In this document: piece after piece, positions 32,420-40,108 of the stretch | How the letters are laid out: every line of letters begins with the position of its first letter | Numbering within the stretch: position 1 is the stretch's first letter | Assembly (NCBI GenBank): GCA_959608885.1 | Contig: CAUHSG010000013.1 | Span: forward strand, 1-49,101 | Direction: 5' to 3' | DNA from: an uncultured Coriobacteriia bacterium | GTDB lineage: Bacteria; Actinomycetota; Coriobacteriia; Coriobacteriales; QAMH01 | Length of the DNA: 49,101 bases | Made by a program: the position numbers and the translations under genes | Notes under the pieces: generated by a model | Databases searched by the model: none | Told to the model about the DNA's origin: nothing | What the model saw: the letters and a program-made list of their open reading frames with translations, nothing else

Positions 32420-32493
32420 GTCTTGATCCTTTCCTGTGGTCATTGCCTATCTCCTTGTCATGGATAGGCTTTGGACACAGGATAGGATCGGCA

Positions 32494-32522
32494 TGTAAAG
32501 CTCCTATCAGGCGCTTGTAAAG
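32494..32522 (-). promoter_or_regulatory. Direct TGTAAAG repeats upstream of pstS, Pho-box-like
   Basis: TGTAAAG occurs at 32494-32500 and 32516-32522 (minus strand CTTTACA), exactly 22 bp apart. Response regulators of the PhoB/PhoP type bind repeats at 11-bp steps, and the position 75-105 bases before pstS suits activation under phosphate limitation. Confidence 0.55.
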
Positions 32523-32552
32523 CCTCTGCAAAATGCGATGCTACGTCCCCAA

Positions 32553-32618
32553 TGTCCGTCCCCCTATGTGGGCACTGGCGGACAATGAGGCGGTCTGGTT
32601 AGGCCAAACCGTCTCATT
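32553..32618 (-). terminator. Two tandem hairpins after the chimeric pseudogene
   Basis: An inner hairpin AATGAG/CTCATT (32584-32589 and 32613-32618), extended by CGGT/ACCG and TGG/CCA, begins at the stop codon of the minus-strand chimera. A second has arms TGTCCG (32553-32558) and CGGACA (32579-32584). The first belongs to the GAGAC/GTCTC hairpin type seen elsewhere in the window. Confidence 0.6.
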
Positions 32619-33445
32619 CACAGGCTGAGGAACAGCTCATGGATGCGCGGGTCATCGTCGAGCTCGGGATGAAATGCGACGCCGACCTGGCTGCCGTCGC
32701 GCGCGGCGACGATGCCGCCGTCGACTCGCGCGAGCTCGACCGCGCCCTCGCGCACCTCGATGATGCGCGGTGCCCGTATGAAGCTCATGGGCACCGCTCC
32801 GATGCCCATGAAATCGCCTGTCGCGTGAAAGCTCGCGAGCTGGCGGCCGTAGGCGTTTCGCTCGACCGTGACGCGCATGGTCCCAAGGTGGCTTTCGGGC
32901 CTGATCGGGCGTCCGTCGCCGTCATCGTCGATGATGCGCTCGGTGGTGCGTCCCGTCGCCGAATACATGCCGGTGGCGTAGTTGATGTAGATCGAGTCGT
33001 TGCCGTAGGTCTCGATCGTGTACTTGAGCTTGTCCGCGATTGTGTCGATGGCCTCGTCCCAGCTGATACGCTCGAACTTGCCCGTCCCGCGCGGCCCCGT
33101 GCGCTTCATCGGGTACTGCAGGCGGTTGGGATGGTTGATCCATTGGCGCATCGCACGCCCGCGCAAGCAGGCGCGTGCTTGGAAGTCGTCGCTTCCCGTG
33201 TCATCGGTGAGCATGTAGGCGATCTTGCCGTCCCTCACATGCCACTGGAAGACGCACCTTCCTCCGCAGTTCACGTTGCATTGGCTCCAGACGATTTGAT
33301 CGTCGGCCGCGGCGTGTGCCGGCTCGACGTTGTCGAACAGGTCTTCCGCCGTGGAGACGGCATCCCCTGCCGCGGCCAGCACGGCGAGTGCGCCGCCAGC
33401 CTTGACGAAGCTTCGTCTCGAAAGCTCTGGTCTTTTCATTGTCAT
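32618..33445 (-). pseudogene. Chimeric ORF: N-terminus of a Tat molybdopterin oxidoreductase joined to the C-terminus of PdxT
   Basis: One open frame of 275 residues made of two unrelated gene parts. Residues about 1-180 are the start of a DmsA-like enzyme: the twin-arginine motif S-R-R-S-F-V-K with a hydrophobic stretch, the Fe-S motif C-N-V-N-C-G-G-R-C, R-A-C-L-R-G-R and R-I-S-W-D-E-A-I. Residues about 195-275 match the end of PdxT, the glutaminase of pyridoxal-phosphate synthase: L-G-T-M-R-V-T-V-E-R-N-A-Y-G-R-Q, S-F-I-R-A-P-R-I-I-E-V and F-H-P-E-L-D-D-D. The PdxT nucleophile cysteine and the Mo-binding domains are missing. An internal deletion joining two minus-strand genes in frame explains it best. 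The start at 33445 has AGGAG; translation is possible, function is not expected. Confidence 0.85.
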
Positions 33446-33692
33446 TCCAGCTCCTCTCTCGCAAACTTCGCGTACGCTCATGCGTGTAACCTCGTCTTCG
33501 CCCTTTTCATGCCAACTTTTGTCAATAAAAATTTGGCGAACGGTCGAAATTTGGTGGTTTTCGGTTATGTGCCTCTTATTCTGAGTTAGACTGTATAAGT
33601 CAATACGTTTCGCATTTGATTGGCGGACAAATCACTAGTACTTGTCCGATAGTGGCGAAAGGCTGATTGGTGAGCTCGAGACGGAGGCTTCC

Positions 33693-34064
33693 ATGGATAT
33701 CAAGATTAAACGTGTCTACGAGAAGCCCGAGGTAGATGATGGCTATCGCGTGCTCGTCGACAAACTTTGGCCGCGTGGCATACGCAAGGCCGATTTGTCA
33801 TATGACTACTGGGCCAAGGAGCTCACGCCGTCGACGGCGGCGCGCAAGGCATTCGGGCACAAGGCCGAGAACTTCAATGCCTTCAAGGAGCGCTACCTTG
33901 GCGAGCTCAACGCAAGCGATGAGGCACACGCCTGTGCGCAGCAGCTTGAGGAAAACGCGATGCATGCAGGCGATAACACCATCACGTTGCTCTACGCGGC
34001 ACGGGATTCCAAGATCAACCACGCGGTCATCCTCAGGGAATGGCTCGAGGAGCAGATGAAATGA
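33693..34064 (+). CDS. DUF488 family protein
   Basis: A 123-residue small cytoplasmic protein. The family signature V-L-V-D-K-L-W-P-R-G-I-R-K and Y-D-Y-W-A-K-E-L-T-P-S is complete, as is I-T-L-L-Y-A-A-R-D. DUF488 proteins are widespread and unassigned biochemically. GGAGG lies 5 bases before the ATG at 33693. It is probably co-transcribed with the phosphatase 18 bases downstream. Confidence 0.9.
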   Translation: MDIKIKRVYEKPEVDDGYRVLVDKLWPRGIRKADLSYDYWAKELTPSTAARKAFGHKAENFNAFKERYLGELNASDEAHACAQQLEENAMHAGDNTITLLYAARDSKINHAVILREWLEEQMK

Positions 34065-34082
34065 GAAAGAAGGCGCTTTGAT

Positions 34083-34943
34083 ATGAGTGATGCGAGGGAT
34101 AAGGTTCAGCGTGGCCCCGAACTGCCCGAGCCAATCTCTGGGTTCGAGAACACCGGCCACGTGACGCTGCGCGGAGCGCGCAATACGCGTGACCTGGGCG
34201 GGTTGTCGACGTCCGATGGCGGGACCATCGCCGCAGGCAGGCTCATCCGTTCCGGTGACTTGCACAAATGCACGGACGAGGACATCGAGCTGTTGCGCGA
34301 TGGGCACGGGCTTATGCGCGTCGTGGATTTCCGCACGGCAAAGGAACGCGCGGGCGCTCCCGATCCGCAGAGCCGCATGCAGGGGATTGGCTTTGCCGAG
34401 CTGCCGGTCTTTTCCGAGGCCGCCGTCGGCATCACGCATGAAGGCGGCGTCGCAGGCGATATCGCAGCACTCAAGCGCTTCAGCGGCAACGCCCACGAGA
34501 CCATCCGCGATTTGTACGTCACTTGCCTGCTCGGCGAGGATGGCAAGCGGGCCTACCGGGAGTTCTTCGAGATACTTTTGGCGGCCGAGGACGGTGCGAC
34601 GCTATGGCACTGCACCGAGGGCAAGGATCGCGCGGGACTCGCGAGCGTTCTCGTCGAGTACGCGCTCGGCGTCCCGATGCCCCACATCCGCGCGGACTAT
34701 CTCGCGACCAACCTCTTCGTGCGCGATGCGGCCGAGGAGATTCTCGACGCGCTTGCCGGGCATGGCCTCCTCGAGCATGTCGACCTGGACGTCGATTCCA
34801 TCTTCTACGCGGACATGGATTACCTGGATGCGGCCCTCGAGGCCGTCGAGCAGGAATGCGGTGGCATGGATGCCTACCTCGCGGCGGTCCTTGGCGTGGG
34901 AGAACGCGAACGTGAGCGGCTCAGGGAGCTCTATCTGCAGTAG
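34083..34943 (+). CDS. Tyrosine-protein phosphatase (Y_phosphatase3 type)
   Basis: A 286-residue cytoplasmic phosphatase. The active-site loop H-C-T-E-G-K-D-R-A-G carries the nucleophile Cys177 and Arg183. The N-terminal R-G-A-R-N-T-R-D-L-G-G motif and L-I-R-S-G-D-L-H are typical of this bacterial dual-specificity/phosphoinositide-phosphatase-like group. The stop TAG at 34941 is followed in the same frame by 17 further sense codons with protein-like composition (S-E-D-I-E-R-F-K-Q-A-R-K-A) before TAG at 34995. A premature stop that trimmed the C-terminus is possible. The catalytic core is complete either way. Confidence 0.9.
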   Translation: MSDARDKVQRGPELPEPISGFENTGHVTLRGARNTRDLGGLSTSDGGTIAAGRLIRSGDLHKCTDEDIELLRDGHGLMRVVDFRTAKERAGAPDPQSRMQGIGFAELPVFSEAAVGITHEGGVAGDIAALKRFSGNAHETIRDLYVTCLLGEDGKRAYREFFEILLAAEDGATLWHCTEGKDRAGLASVLVEYALGVPMPHIRADYLATNLFVRDAAEEILDALAGHGLLEHVDLDVDSIFYADMDYLDAALEAVEQECGGMDAYLAAVLGVGERERERLRELYLQ

Positions 34944-34974
34944 ACGCGTGCCGTCAGCGAGGACATCGAGCGCT

Positions 34975-35976
34975 TCAAGCAGGCACGCAAGGCATAGAAA
35001 GGGCGCGTAGGACGACCTGCCTGATCAGGTCAACCTGGGCTGGCGAATCGTTGAGGCAGGGCACGTAGACGAACGAGTCTGCCGGTCGGTCCGCATCGGC
35101 TTCGAACCATGCGCCGCGCAAAGCGTCCTGGATGTCATGGGCCGTCTCGAGGCAGTCGACGGAGAAGTTGGGTGCGATCACGAAGAGCCGTCGTGCGTCG
35201 GCAAACGTGCCCAGGACCTCCTTCGTGAAAGGCCCCAGCCATGCGCGGCTCTTGTCAAAGCGGCATTGGTAGCCCACGCGCCAGGCGTTTTCGGGAAGCC
35301 CCAGCGCATCGGCAACGTCTCGAGCCGTTTGCCGCGTTTGTTCGTCGTATGTGTCTCCGGTGCGGATGTCGGTCATCGGAATCGAGTGAAACGCGAAGAG
35401 CAGACAGTCTCCTGCGTTGGCATCAAATCCCGACTGGGAAACGGAATCCGCAATCGCGGCGACGTAGGCTGACTCGTCATGGTAGTTTTCCACGAAGCGC
35501 AGCACCGGCGTCCAGCCGAGGTTCTCGATCGCCTGGTCGGCCTTGTCCCTTACCGCCGCGGTCGTCGAGAAAGCGCTTTGGGGATACAGCGGGATGACGA
35601 CGACCTCGTCGCAGCCGTGCTCCCTGCAATCGGCCAGGGCATCTTCGATGAAGGGCACCGAGTAGCACATGGCATGGCGTACGAGGGCAATGTCGTCATC
35701 GCTCGCGCATGCTTGCTCGAGCTTCTGCGCGAGCGATCTCATTCCCGCGTCCAACGGCGCGCCCTCGTCGGTCCATATCGATGCGTACTTGGCAGCCGAG
35801 ACCGGAGCACGCTTGGGGATGATGAAGCGGTTCAGGATGAGACGCCAGAGGCGTGGGTTCATGGGACATATGCGCGGGTCGGAGAGAAACGCGCGCAGGT
35901 ATTTGGTCACTGCCTCGCTCGTCGGTGCGGCGGGACTGCCCGTGTTTACGATGATGATGCCGTTCTTCTTGCCCAT
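34975..35976 (-). CDS. hemH: Ferrochelatase (canonical copy)
   Basis: A 333-residue iron chelatase of haem synthesis (protoporphyrin or coproporphyrin III as substrate). Canonical residues are intact: catalytic His197 in F-A-F-H-S-I-P and Glu277 in V-D-C-L-E-T. The substrate-site motif S-I-W-T-D-E-G-A-P-L and P-L-Y-P-Q-S-A-F-S-T-T are also present. The start at 35976 (M-G-K-K-N-G-I-I-I-V-N) matches the family; the in-frame ATG at 36033 overlaps a palindrome. It is a paralog of the degenerate copy at 1374-2354. No other haem genes lie nearby. Confidence 0.93.
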   Translation of the reverse strand: MGKKNGIIIVNTGSPAAPTSEAVTKYLRAFLSDPRICPMNPRLWRLILNRFIIPKRAPVSAAKYASIWTDEGAPLDAGMRSLAQKLEQACASDDDIALVRHAMCYSVPFIEDALADCREHGCDEVVVIPLYPQSAFSTTAAVRDKADQAIENLGWTPVLRFVENYHDESAYVAAIADSVSQSGFDANAGDCLLFAFHSIPMTDIRTGDTYDEQTRQTARDVADALGLPENAWRVGYQCRFDKSRAWLGPFTKEVLGTFADARRLFVIAPNFSVDCLETAHDIQDALRGAWFEADADRPADSFVYVPCLNDSPAQVDLIRQVVLRALSMPCVPA

Positions 35977-36033
35977 GGCTCGCCTTGCTCGTCGGGAGTG
36001 AGTCCTTACAAGCCCAAGTCTAGCATTCGTCAC

Positions 36034-36064
36034 GATGTGACAGGGGCCTGACCCCTGTCACATC
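36034..36064. repeat. 13-bp-stem palindrome with GGGG-CCTGA-CCCC core
   Basis: Arms GATGTGACAGGGG (36034-36046) and CCCCTGTCACATC (36052-36064), perfect, loop CCTGA. It shares TGACAGGGG...CCCCTGTCA with the palindrome at 28890-28928. It lies just upstream of hemH. Confidence 0.8.
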
Positions 36065-36140
36065 TGTCTCGCGTTTCATGTTCTCATTTTATCGCGTGCC
36101 ATGAGGACTGACCCAGACGAGCGCCTGTCCCTCGATGCAA

Positions 36141-36332
36141 GCGCCCTGTTTTTACGTTTTCCTAGGGCGATCGGAGTTGCCATGCGCATTAATTCCGTTT
36201 TCCTAGGCCCAGGGTAAAGGATTTGCAGCGATTTTTCGTTTTCCTAGGCCCTGTGCTGCATTTTGCCTAGGAAAACGTGAAAAACGTACGCGCGTCGCGC
36301 CCGTCTGCTAGGAAAACGAAAAAAGCGCGCAC
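36141..36332. repeat. Inward-facing 41-bp repeat array B (3 forward plus 2 inverted)
   Basis: CGTTTTCCTAGG cores end at 36166, 36207 and 36248 (period 41, forward). Inverted cores begin at 36266 and 36307 (period 41; the last has GCTAGG). The inner cores start 23 bp apart (36243 and 36266) with a 17-bp centre. Distal ends carry (A/G/T)TGC-like tetramers. The array fills most of the 36065-36342 spacer, otherwise empty, and the last unit ends 10 bases before the thpR stop codon. Confidence 0.9.
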
Positions 36333-36342
36333 GCGCCGCGTC

Positions 36343-36873
36343 TCAGTTCCCGAGTCGCACCGTGTAGATCGGCTCGTAGATTGCGCCATCGCCTGTCAGT
36401 GTGCTCTTGAAGAGCGTGAGCTCGTTGGTATACGTCGGGGCGGGGAAGGGCAGGGTCGGTAGCATGCCACGATCGAGCGCGGCGCGCCGTGCGATGGTGA
36501 GATGGGGAAGGAAGGACTTTGCGTCAAAGCCCACGCCGGCGTCATCGAGTCCCGCACGCACGAAGGCGGCAAGCTCCATGAGTGCCGGGTTCTGCATGAA
36601 GCCGAGCCACAGGGTCGCATCGTTCGCGCGTCCGAACTTGCCCAGACCGTCGGGTGCCAGCTCGACGGGGTCGAAGCGGCTCGCCGCCTCGTCAAGCACA
36701 AGCATAGCGCCAGCGAGTTCTCGCTCGGTGACGTCACCCAGAAAGGCAAGCGTCACGTGATAGTTTTCGCAGGGTACGAAGCGGCCCCTTACGGATGCCT
36801 TGAGCTGGCGTGCCAGGGTGGCGACGTCTTCTCGTAGGGCCGGCGGAATGTCCAGGGCGATAAAGGCGCGCAT
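36343..36873 (-). CDS. thpR: RNA 2',3'-cyclic phosphodiesterase (2'-5' RNA ligase family)
   Basis: A 176-residue 2H-phosphoesterase. Both histidine motifs are present: H-V-T-L-A-F near residue 39 and H-L-T-I-A-R near 127. The N-terminal M-R-A-F-I-A-L-D-I-P and L-T-L-F-K-S-T-L near the end are standard. It hydrolyses or ligates 2'-5' RNA linkages in vitro; its physiological role is not settled. It is 3 bases from the flavin-binding gene upstream, so the two form an operon. Confidence 0.92.
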   Translation of the reverse strand: MRAFIALDIPPALREDVATLARQLKASVRGRFVPCENYHVTLAFLGDVTERELAGAMLVLDEAASRFDPVELAPDGLGKFGRANDATLWLGFMQNPALMELAAFVRAGLDDAGVGFDAKSFLPHLTIARRAALDRGMLPTLPFPAPTYTNELTLFKSTLTGDGAIYEPIYTVRLGN

Positions 36874-36876
36874 AGG

Positions 36877-37386
36877 CTATTCCCTGCGGGCCTTGGCAAG
36901 GTCAAGCCCTTCCTTGCCGGTCAGTTGCTCGATTTCCATGAGGATGATTGAGCAGTGCGGTCCGCTTTTGGCGATGTCGTCTTCGACGAGGTTCTCGAAG
37001 CCAGCGCAATACTTCTCTCCGAGCGCATGCAGGGCGTCGAGCCTGATCTGCGGATCATCCTCGACCCATGCCCTGCCAAAGGCAATGACGCTCTGGAAGT
37101 AGTCGGTTATCCTCTCGGGCACGATGCGGCTTTGGCCCACGACGGTAAAGCAAACCTTGGGGTCGTTCGCAATCGCTTCGATCTTGTGCCCCTGTTGCGC
37201 GCTGTGCATGCAGACGAGTGGCAGCTTCTCGCCGTTGTCGAGAAGCGCGTAGTTCATGGGCACCGCATACGGGTAGCCGTCGGCACCATGCACGGCGAGC
37301 GTGCCGAATTGGCCGTCGCGCAGCATCGCGAGGCACTCGTCGTGCGGAATGTGCTGCAGCTTGCGTCTCATCTCGGGCATGCTCAT
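36877..37386 (-). CDS. Pyridoxamine 5'-phosphate oxidase/NimA-like flavin-binding protein
   Basis: A 169-residue split-barrel protein. Recognisable segments are G-T-L-A-V-H-G-A-D-G-Y-P-Y-A-V-P-M-N-Y-A, M-H-S-A-Q-Q-G-H-K-I-E-A-I and V-C-F-T-V-V-G. These match the NimA-type pattern of small FMN proteins that reduce nitro compounds or serve unknown oxidations. The start at 37386 follows AAGGAG; the in-frame extension to 37524 is not family-like. Confidence 0.87.
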   Translation of the reverse strand: MSMPEMRRKLQHIPHDECLAMLRDGQFGTLAVHGADGYPYAVPMNYALLDNGEKLPLVCMHSAQQGHKIEAIANDPKVCFTVVGQSRIVPERITDYFQSVIAFGRAWVEDDPQIRLDALHALGEKYCAGFENLVEDDIAKSGPHCSIILMEIEQLTGKEGLDLAKARRE

Positions 37387-37539
37387 GATTGCTCCTTCGC
37401 GTTGCCGCCTTGCCTGCTGGCAGCACGTTGCTTCGGTTTGGTTCTTCCATGATACATTTACGTCAATTGGTTTTTCGCCGATGCAACAAGGGAAGTATAC
37501 TGGCGATATCGTTTCATTTCGCACGAAAGGGGAGGGCGC

Positions 37540-37830
37540 ATGGCCTCATCGCAGGAGTATCACGACTACGTGTTGGAATTGCTCGCGGGCGTTGACGGCA
37601 TCAGGACGCGCAAGATGATGGGCGAGTACATCATCTACCTCGATGACGTGGTCGTCGGCGGGATCTACGACGACGAGCTGCTGCTCAAACCCTTCGAGTG
37701 CCTGGACGCGTTGTTCCCGGATGCGCAGCGTAGGCTGCCCTACGAAGGCTCGAAGACGATGATGGTTGTCGTGGATTCGGAAGATCCCGCCTTCCTCGCG
37801 GATGTCTTCGAGTCCCTGCGCGGGAGATAA
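37540..37830 (+). CDS. TfoX N-terminal domain protein
   Basis: A 96-residue protein equal to the N-terminal TfoX/Sxy domain alone. Conserved pieces are R-K-M-M-G-E-Y-I-I-Y, V-V-G-G-I-Y-D-D-E-L-L-L-K and P-Y-E-G-S-K-T-M-M. Full TfoX is a competence regulator in gammaproteobacteria; stand-alone domains like this are common and have no assigned function. GGGGAGG precedes the ATG. A GACAAAA/TTTTGTC hairpin (37831-37837 and 37851-37857) follows the stop directly. Confidence 0.88.
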   Translation: MASSQEYHDYVLELLAGVDGIRTRKMMGEYIIYLDDVVVGGIYDDELLLKPFECLDALFPDAQRRLPYEGSKTMMVVVDSEDPAFLADVFESLRGR

Positions 37831-37857
37831 GACAAAAGTTGCCGGGGCCGTTTTGTC
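37831..37857 (+). terminator. GACAAAA/TTTTGTC hairpin between TfoX and GNAT genes
   Basis: 7-bp arms at 37831-37837 and 37851-37857, followed by CTGCTTTT. The loop GTTGCCGGGGCCG closely resembles that near 49049-49062, pointing to a shared element family. Confidence 0.5.
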
Positions 37858-37874
37858 TGCTTTTGGAGGATGTC

Positions 37875-38357
37875 ATGAGACAAGGGGTCGTCATCAGGTA
37901 TGCCGAGCGGTCGGACGTGCCGGTCATCCTGCACTTCATCAGAGAACTCGCGGGCTACGAGAACATGCTCGACGAGGTCGTCGCCGACGAAGCACTACTC
38001 GAGGAATGGATCTTCGACAAGCAGAAGGCCGAGGTCCTGCTCGCCGTCGTTGACGGGCGCGAGGTTGGGTTCGCGTTGTTCTTCCACAACTTCTCGACCT
38101 TTCTAGGTCGTGCGGGCATTTACCTCGAGGACCTGTTCGTGTTGCCAGAGTACCGCGGATATGGTTGTGGCACGGCGCTGCTCAAGAAGCTTGCCGCCAT
38201 CGCCGTCGAGCGTGGATGTGGTCGCCTAGAGTGGTCATGCCTGGACTGGAACGAGCCATCCATCGGCTTCTACTTGTCACTTGGTGCCAAGCCGATGGAC
38301 GAGTGGACGGTCTACCGGGTTACCGGCGACGCGCTGACCGATCTCGCGAAACGCTGA
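37875..38357 (+). CDS. GNAT-family N-acetyltransferase
   Basis: A 160-residue acetyltransferase of the diamine/GCN5-like group. The acetyl-CoA site V-L-P-E-Y-R-G-Y-G-C-G-T-A-L-L matches the Q/RxxGxG/A motif. The N-terminal I-R-Y-A-E-R-S-D-V-P-V-I-L-H-F-I-R-E-L-A-G-Y-E-style opening and W-S-C-L-D-W-N-E-P-S-I-G-F-Y resemble spermidine/diamine acetyltransferases. GGAGG lies 5 bases before the ATG at 37875. The substrate is not fixed by sequence. Confidence 0.9.
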   Translation: MRQGVVIRYAERSDVPVILHFIRELAGYENMLDEVVADEALLEEWIFDKQKAEVLLAVVDGREVGFALFFHNFSTFLGRAGIYLEDLFVLPEYRGYGCGTALLKKLAAIAVERGCGRLEWSCLDWNEPSIGFYLSLGAKPMDEWTVYRVTGDALTDLAKR

Positions 38358-38397
38358 GGTAGTAAACTAGCGGAGGCACGGTCGAAGGGAGCCAATC

Positions 38398-38901
38398 ATG
38401 GAAGACGCGATTTTCACGCGCGTGAGCATCAGGGAGTTCACCGACGAACCGGTAAGCGATGAGCAGGTCGAGCAGTTGATGAAGGCTGCGATGGCGGCTC
38501 CGTCGGCGGGCAACCAGCAGCCATGGGAGTTCGTTCTCACGCGTGACCCGCAGGCTAAGAAGGCGTTAGCCGCATGCAGTCCGTATGCGCATCCCGCGGG
38601 CAAGTGCGACCTCGTCATCGTGCCGTGCATCTCGGGTGGCGAGAAACGCTTCGAGGGCTGCGTTTCCCTGGACATGTCGGCTTGCACGGAGAACATCCTG
38701 CTCGAGGCGCAGACGCTGGGGCTGGGTGCCGTATGGCTGGGCATCTATCCCGAGCAAGACCGCATCGAGGCCGTCGCCAAGGTCATCGGGGCAGAAGACG
38801 GCCGCATTCCCTTCGCGCTCATCGCCGTGGGACATCCCAAGGAGATGCTCGAGCCGCGCAGCCCCAAGCGTTTCGACATGTCACGCGTTCGCTGGGTATA
38901 G
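38398..38901 (+). CDS. Nitroreductase-family FMN oxidoreductase
   Basis: A 167-residue homodimeric flavin enzyme. R-V-S-I-R-E-F-T-D at the N-terminus, A-P-S-A-G-N-Q-Q-P-W-E-F for FMN binding and the G-L-G-A-V-W-L-G-I motif are all intact. G-H-P-K-E and a basic end complete the family pattern. It reduces nitro groups, quinones or related electrophiles with NAD(P)H. AAGGGAG lies upstream of the ATG. Confidence 0.93.
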   Translation: MEDAIFTRVSIREFTDEPVSDEQVEQLMKAAMAAPSAGNQQPWEFVLTRDPQAKKALAACSPYAHPAGKCDLVIVPCISGGEKRFEGCVSLDMSACTENILLEAQTLGLGAVWLGIYPEQDRIEAVAKVIGAEDGRIPFALIAVGHPKEMLEPRSPKRFDMSRVRWV

Positions 38902-38949
38902 CGAAGCTTGCGGGATGACAACGTGACACAGCGGACGAATGACGCGCGC

Positions 38950-39744
38950 ATGCGGCTTCACGTACTCGCGAGCGGGTCAAAGGGTAACGCGGCAATCGTC
39001 GAGAACGTGGTGACGGGTGAGGGCATCCTCATCGATTGCGGCATCTGCAAGCGTGACTTCCTCTCCCGCTGCGACGAGGCGGATTTCGATTTGCGGCGGC
39101 TGAGGGGCGTCCTCATCACGCACGAGCATACCGATCACACCAAGGGGCTCGGCGTGGTGTATCGTGCGCTTGCTAAGTTCGGCGTGCACCCGACAATCCA
39201 CGCGAGCGATGCCGTGCGCGATGCCAGCCGCGACATCGGCGAGTTGCTCGAGCAGGATCTCTGTGACGTATGCTCCTTTGCTGCCGGTGATGCGCTTTCG
39301 CTGGCCGAACTCGCAGTTCACGCGTTTGCCACCTCGCATGACGCGGCGCAGTCCTTCGGTTTTCGCATCGAGCGCGGTAGTGACGCAATCGGTTACATGA
39401 CGGATACGGGCGTCGTGACGCCTCAGGCGCACGAGGCGCTGGGCGGGTGTCGCCTTCTCGCGCTCGAGGCAAATCATGACCCGAAGATGCTCGCCGAGGG
39501 GCCGTACCCGTATCCGCTCAAGCGTCGCATCGCCTCGGAGCGCGGGCACCTCTCCAACGAGCAAAGCGCCGCTGAGCTTGCCGGCCTGTTGCACGACGGG
39601 CTTGCGGCAGTCGTCGCCATGCATGTGTCCGAGAACAACAACGACTACGAGCTGCCCGGCAAGGCGCTACGTGAGGCGCTTGCGCGCGAGGGCCATAGCG
39701 CCCGGGTGAGCGTGGCCTACCAGCGCAAGCTCGTCTCGATCTAG
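38950..39744 (+). CDS. MBL-fold metallohydrolase (WalJ/YycJ-like)
   Basis: A 264-residue metallo-beta-lactamase-fold protein. The metal motif T-H-E-H-T-D-H-T-K-G is complete, with later ligands T-S-H-D, Y-M-T-D-T-G and E-A-N-H-D. The opening L-A-S-G-S-K-G-N-A-A and the A-S-E-R-G-H-L-S-N segment match the YycJ/WalJ exonuclease-like group linked to DNA metabolism. The start is uncertain: ATG 38950 gives a family-length protein, while in-frame GTG 38923 and TTG 38908 lie upstream. None has a strong Shine-Dalgarno site. Confidence 0.88.
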   Translation: MRLHVLASGSKGNAAIVENVVTGEGILIDCGICKRDFLSRCDEADFDLRRLRGVLITHEHTDHTKGLGVVYRALAKFGVHPTIHASDAVRDASRDIGELLEQDLCDVCSFAAGDALSLAELAVHAFATSHDAAQSFGFRIERGSDAIGYMTDTGVVTPQAHEALGGCRLLALEANHDPKMLAEGPYPYPLKRRIASERGHLSNEQSAAELAGLLHDGLAAVVAMHVSENNNDYELPGKALREALAREGHSARVSVAYQRKLVSI

Positions 39745-39780
39745 CGCTTGGGACAGTTTTCCTCATAAACTCGTATATAC

Positions 39781-39805
39781 AATGTAAAGCATTTGTCTTT
39801 ACATT
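39781..39805. promoter_or_regulatory. AATGTAAAG-N7-CTTTACATT operator of the antitoxin gene
   Basis: A perfect 9-bp inverted repeat (39781-39789 and 39797-39805), 45 bases before the RelB/DinJ-like start, overlapping the likely promoter. Toxin-antitoxin antitoxins usually autorepress through such a site. Confidence 0.65.
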
Positions 39806-39850
39806 CATTCGCTTTCTTCATATACTTTCTTTAGAGAGAAAGGGCATGCA

Positions 39851-40108
39851 ATGGCGAGCACGATGGTAAACGTCCGCATGGACGAGGACGTCAAACGCGA
39901 TATGGAAATCGCATGTAAGGAGCTTGGCATGAGTATGAGCACGGCATTCAACATCTTCGCTAAGAAGATGGGCCGCGAGCATCGCATTCCCTTCGAAGTT
40001 TCATATGATCCCTTCTATAGCAGAGAGAATCTGGATCACATCAGACGTGACGTAGCGTCGCTCGACGAGGGGCGCGGTATCGTTCACGAGCTGGTGGACG
40101 ATGAATAA
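39851..40108 (+). CDS. RelB/DinJ-family antitoxin
   Basis: An 85-residue ribbon-helix-helix protein: M-V-N-V-R-M-D-E-D-V-K-R-D-M-E as the ribbon, L-G-M-S-M-S-T-A-F-N-I-F-A-K-K-M as the helix pair, R-I-P-F-E-V as the typical RelB/DinJ end. The charged C-terminal tail would wrap a toxin. The stop overlaps (ATGAATAA) a toxin start, but the toxin is reduced to a remnant, so this is an orphan antitoxin. An AGAGAAAGGG site precedes the ATG. Confidence 0.9.
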   Translation: MASTMVNVRMDEDVKRDMEIACKELGMSMSTAFNIFAKKMGREHRIPFEVSYDPFYSRENLDHIRRDVASLDEGRGIVHELVDDE

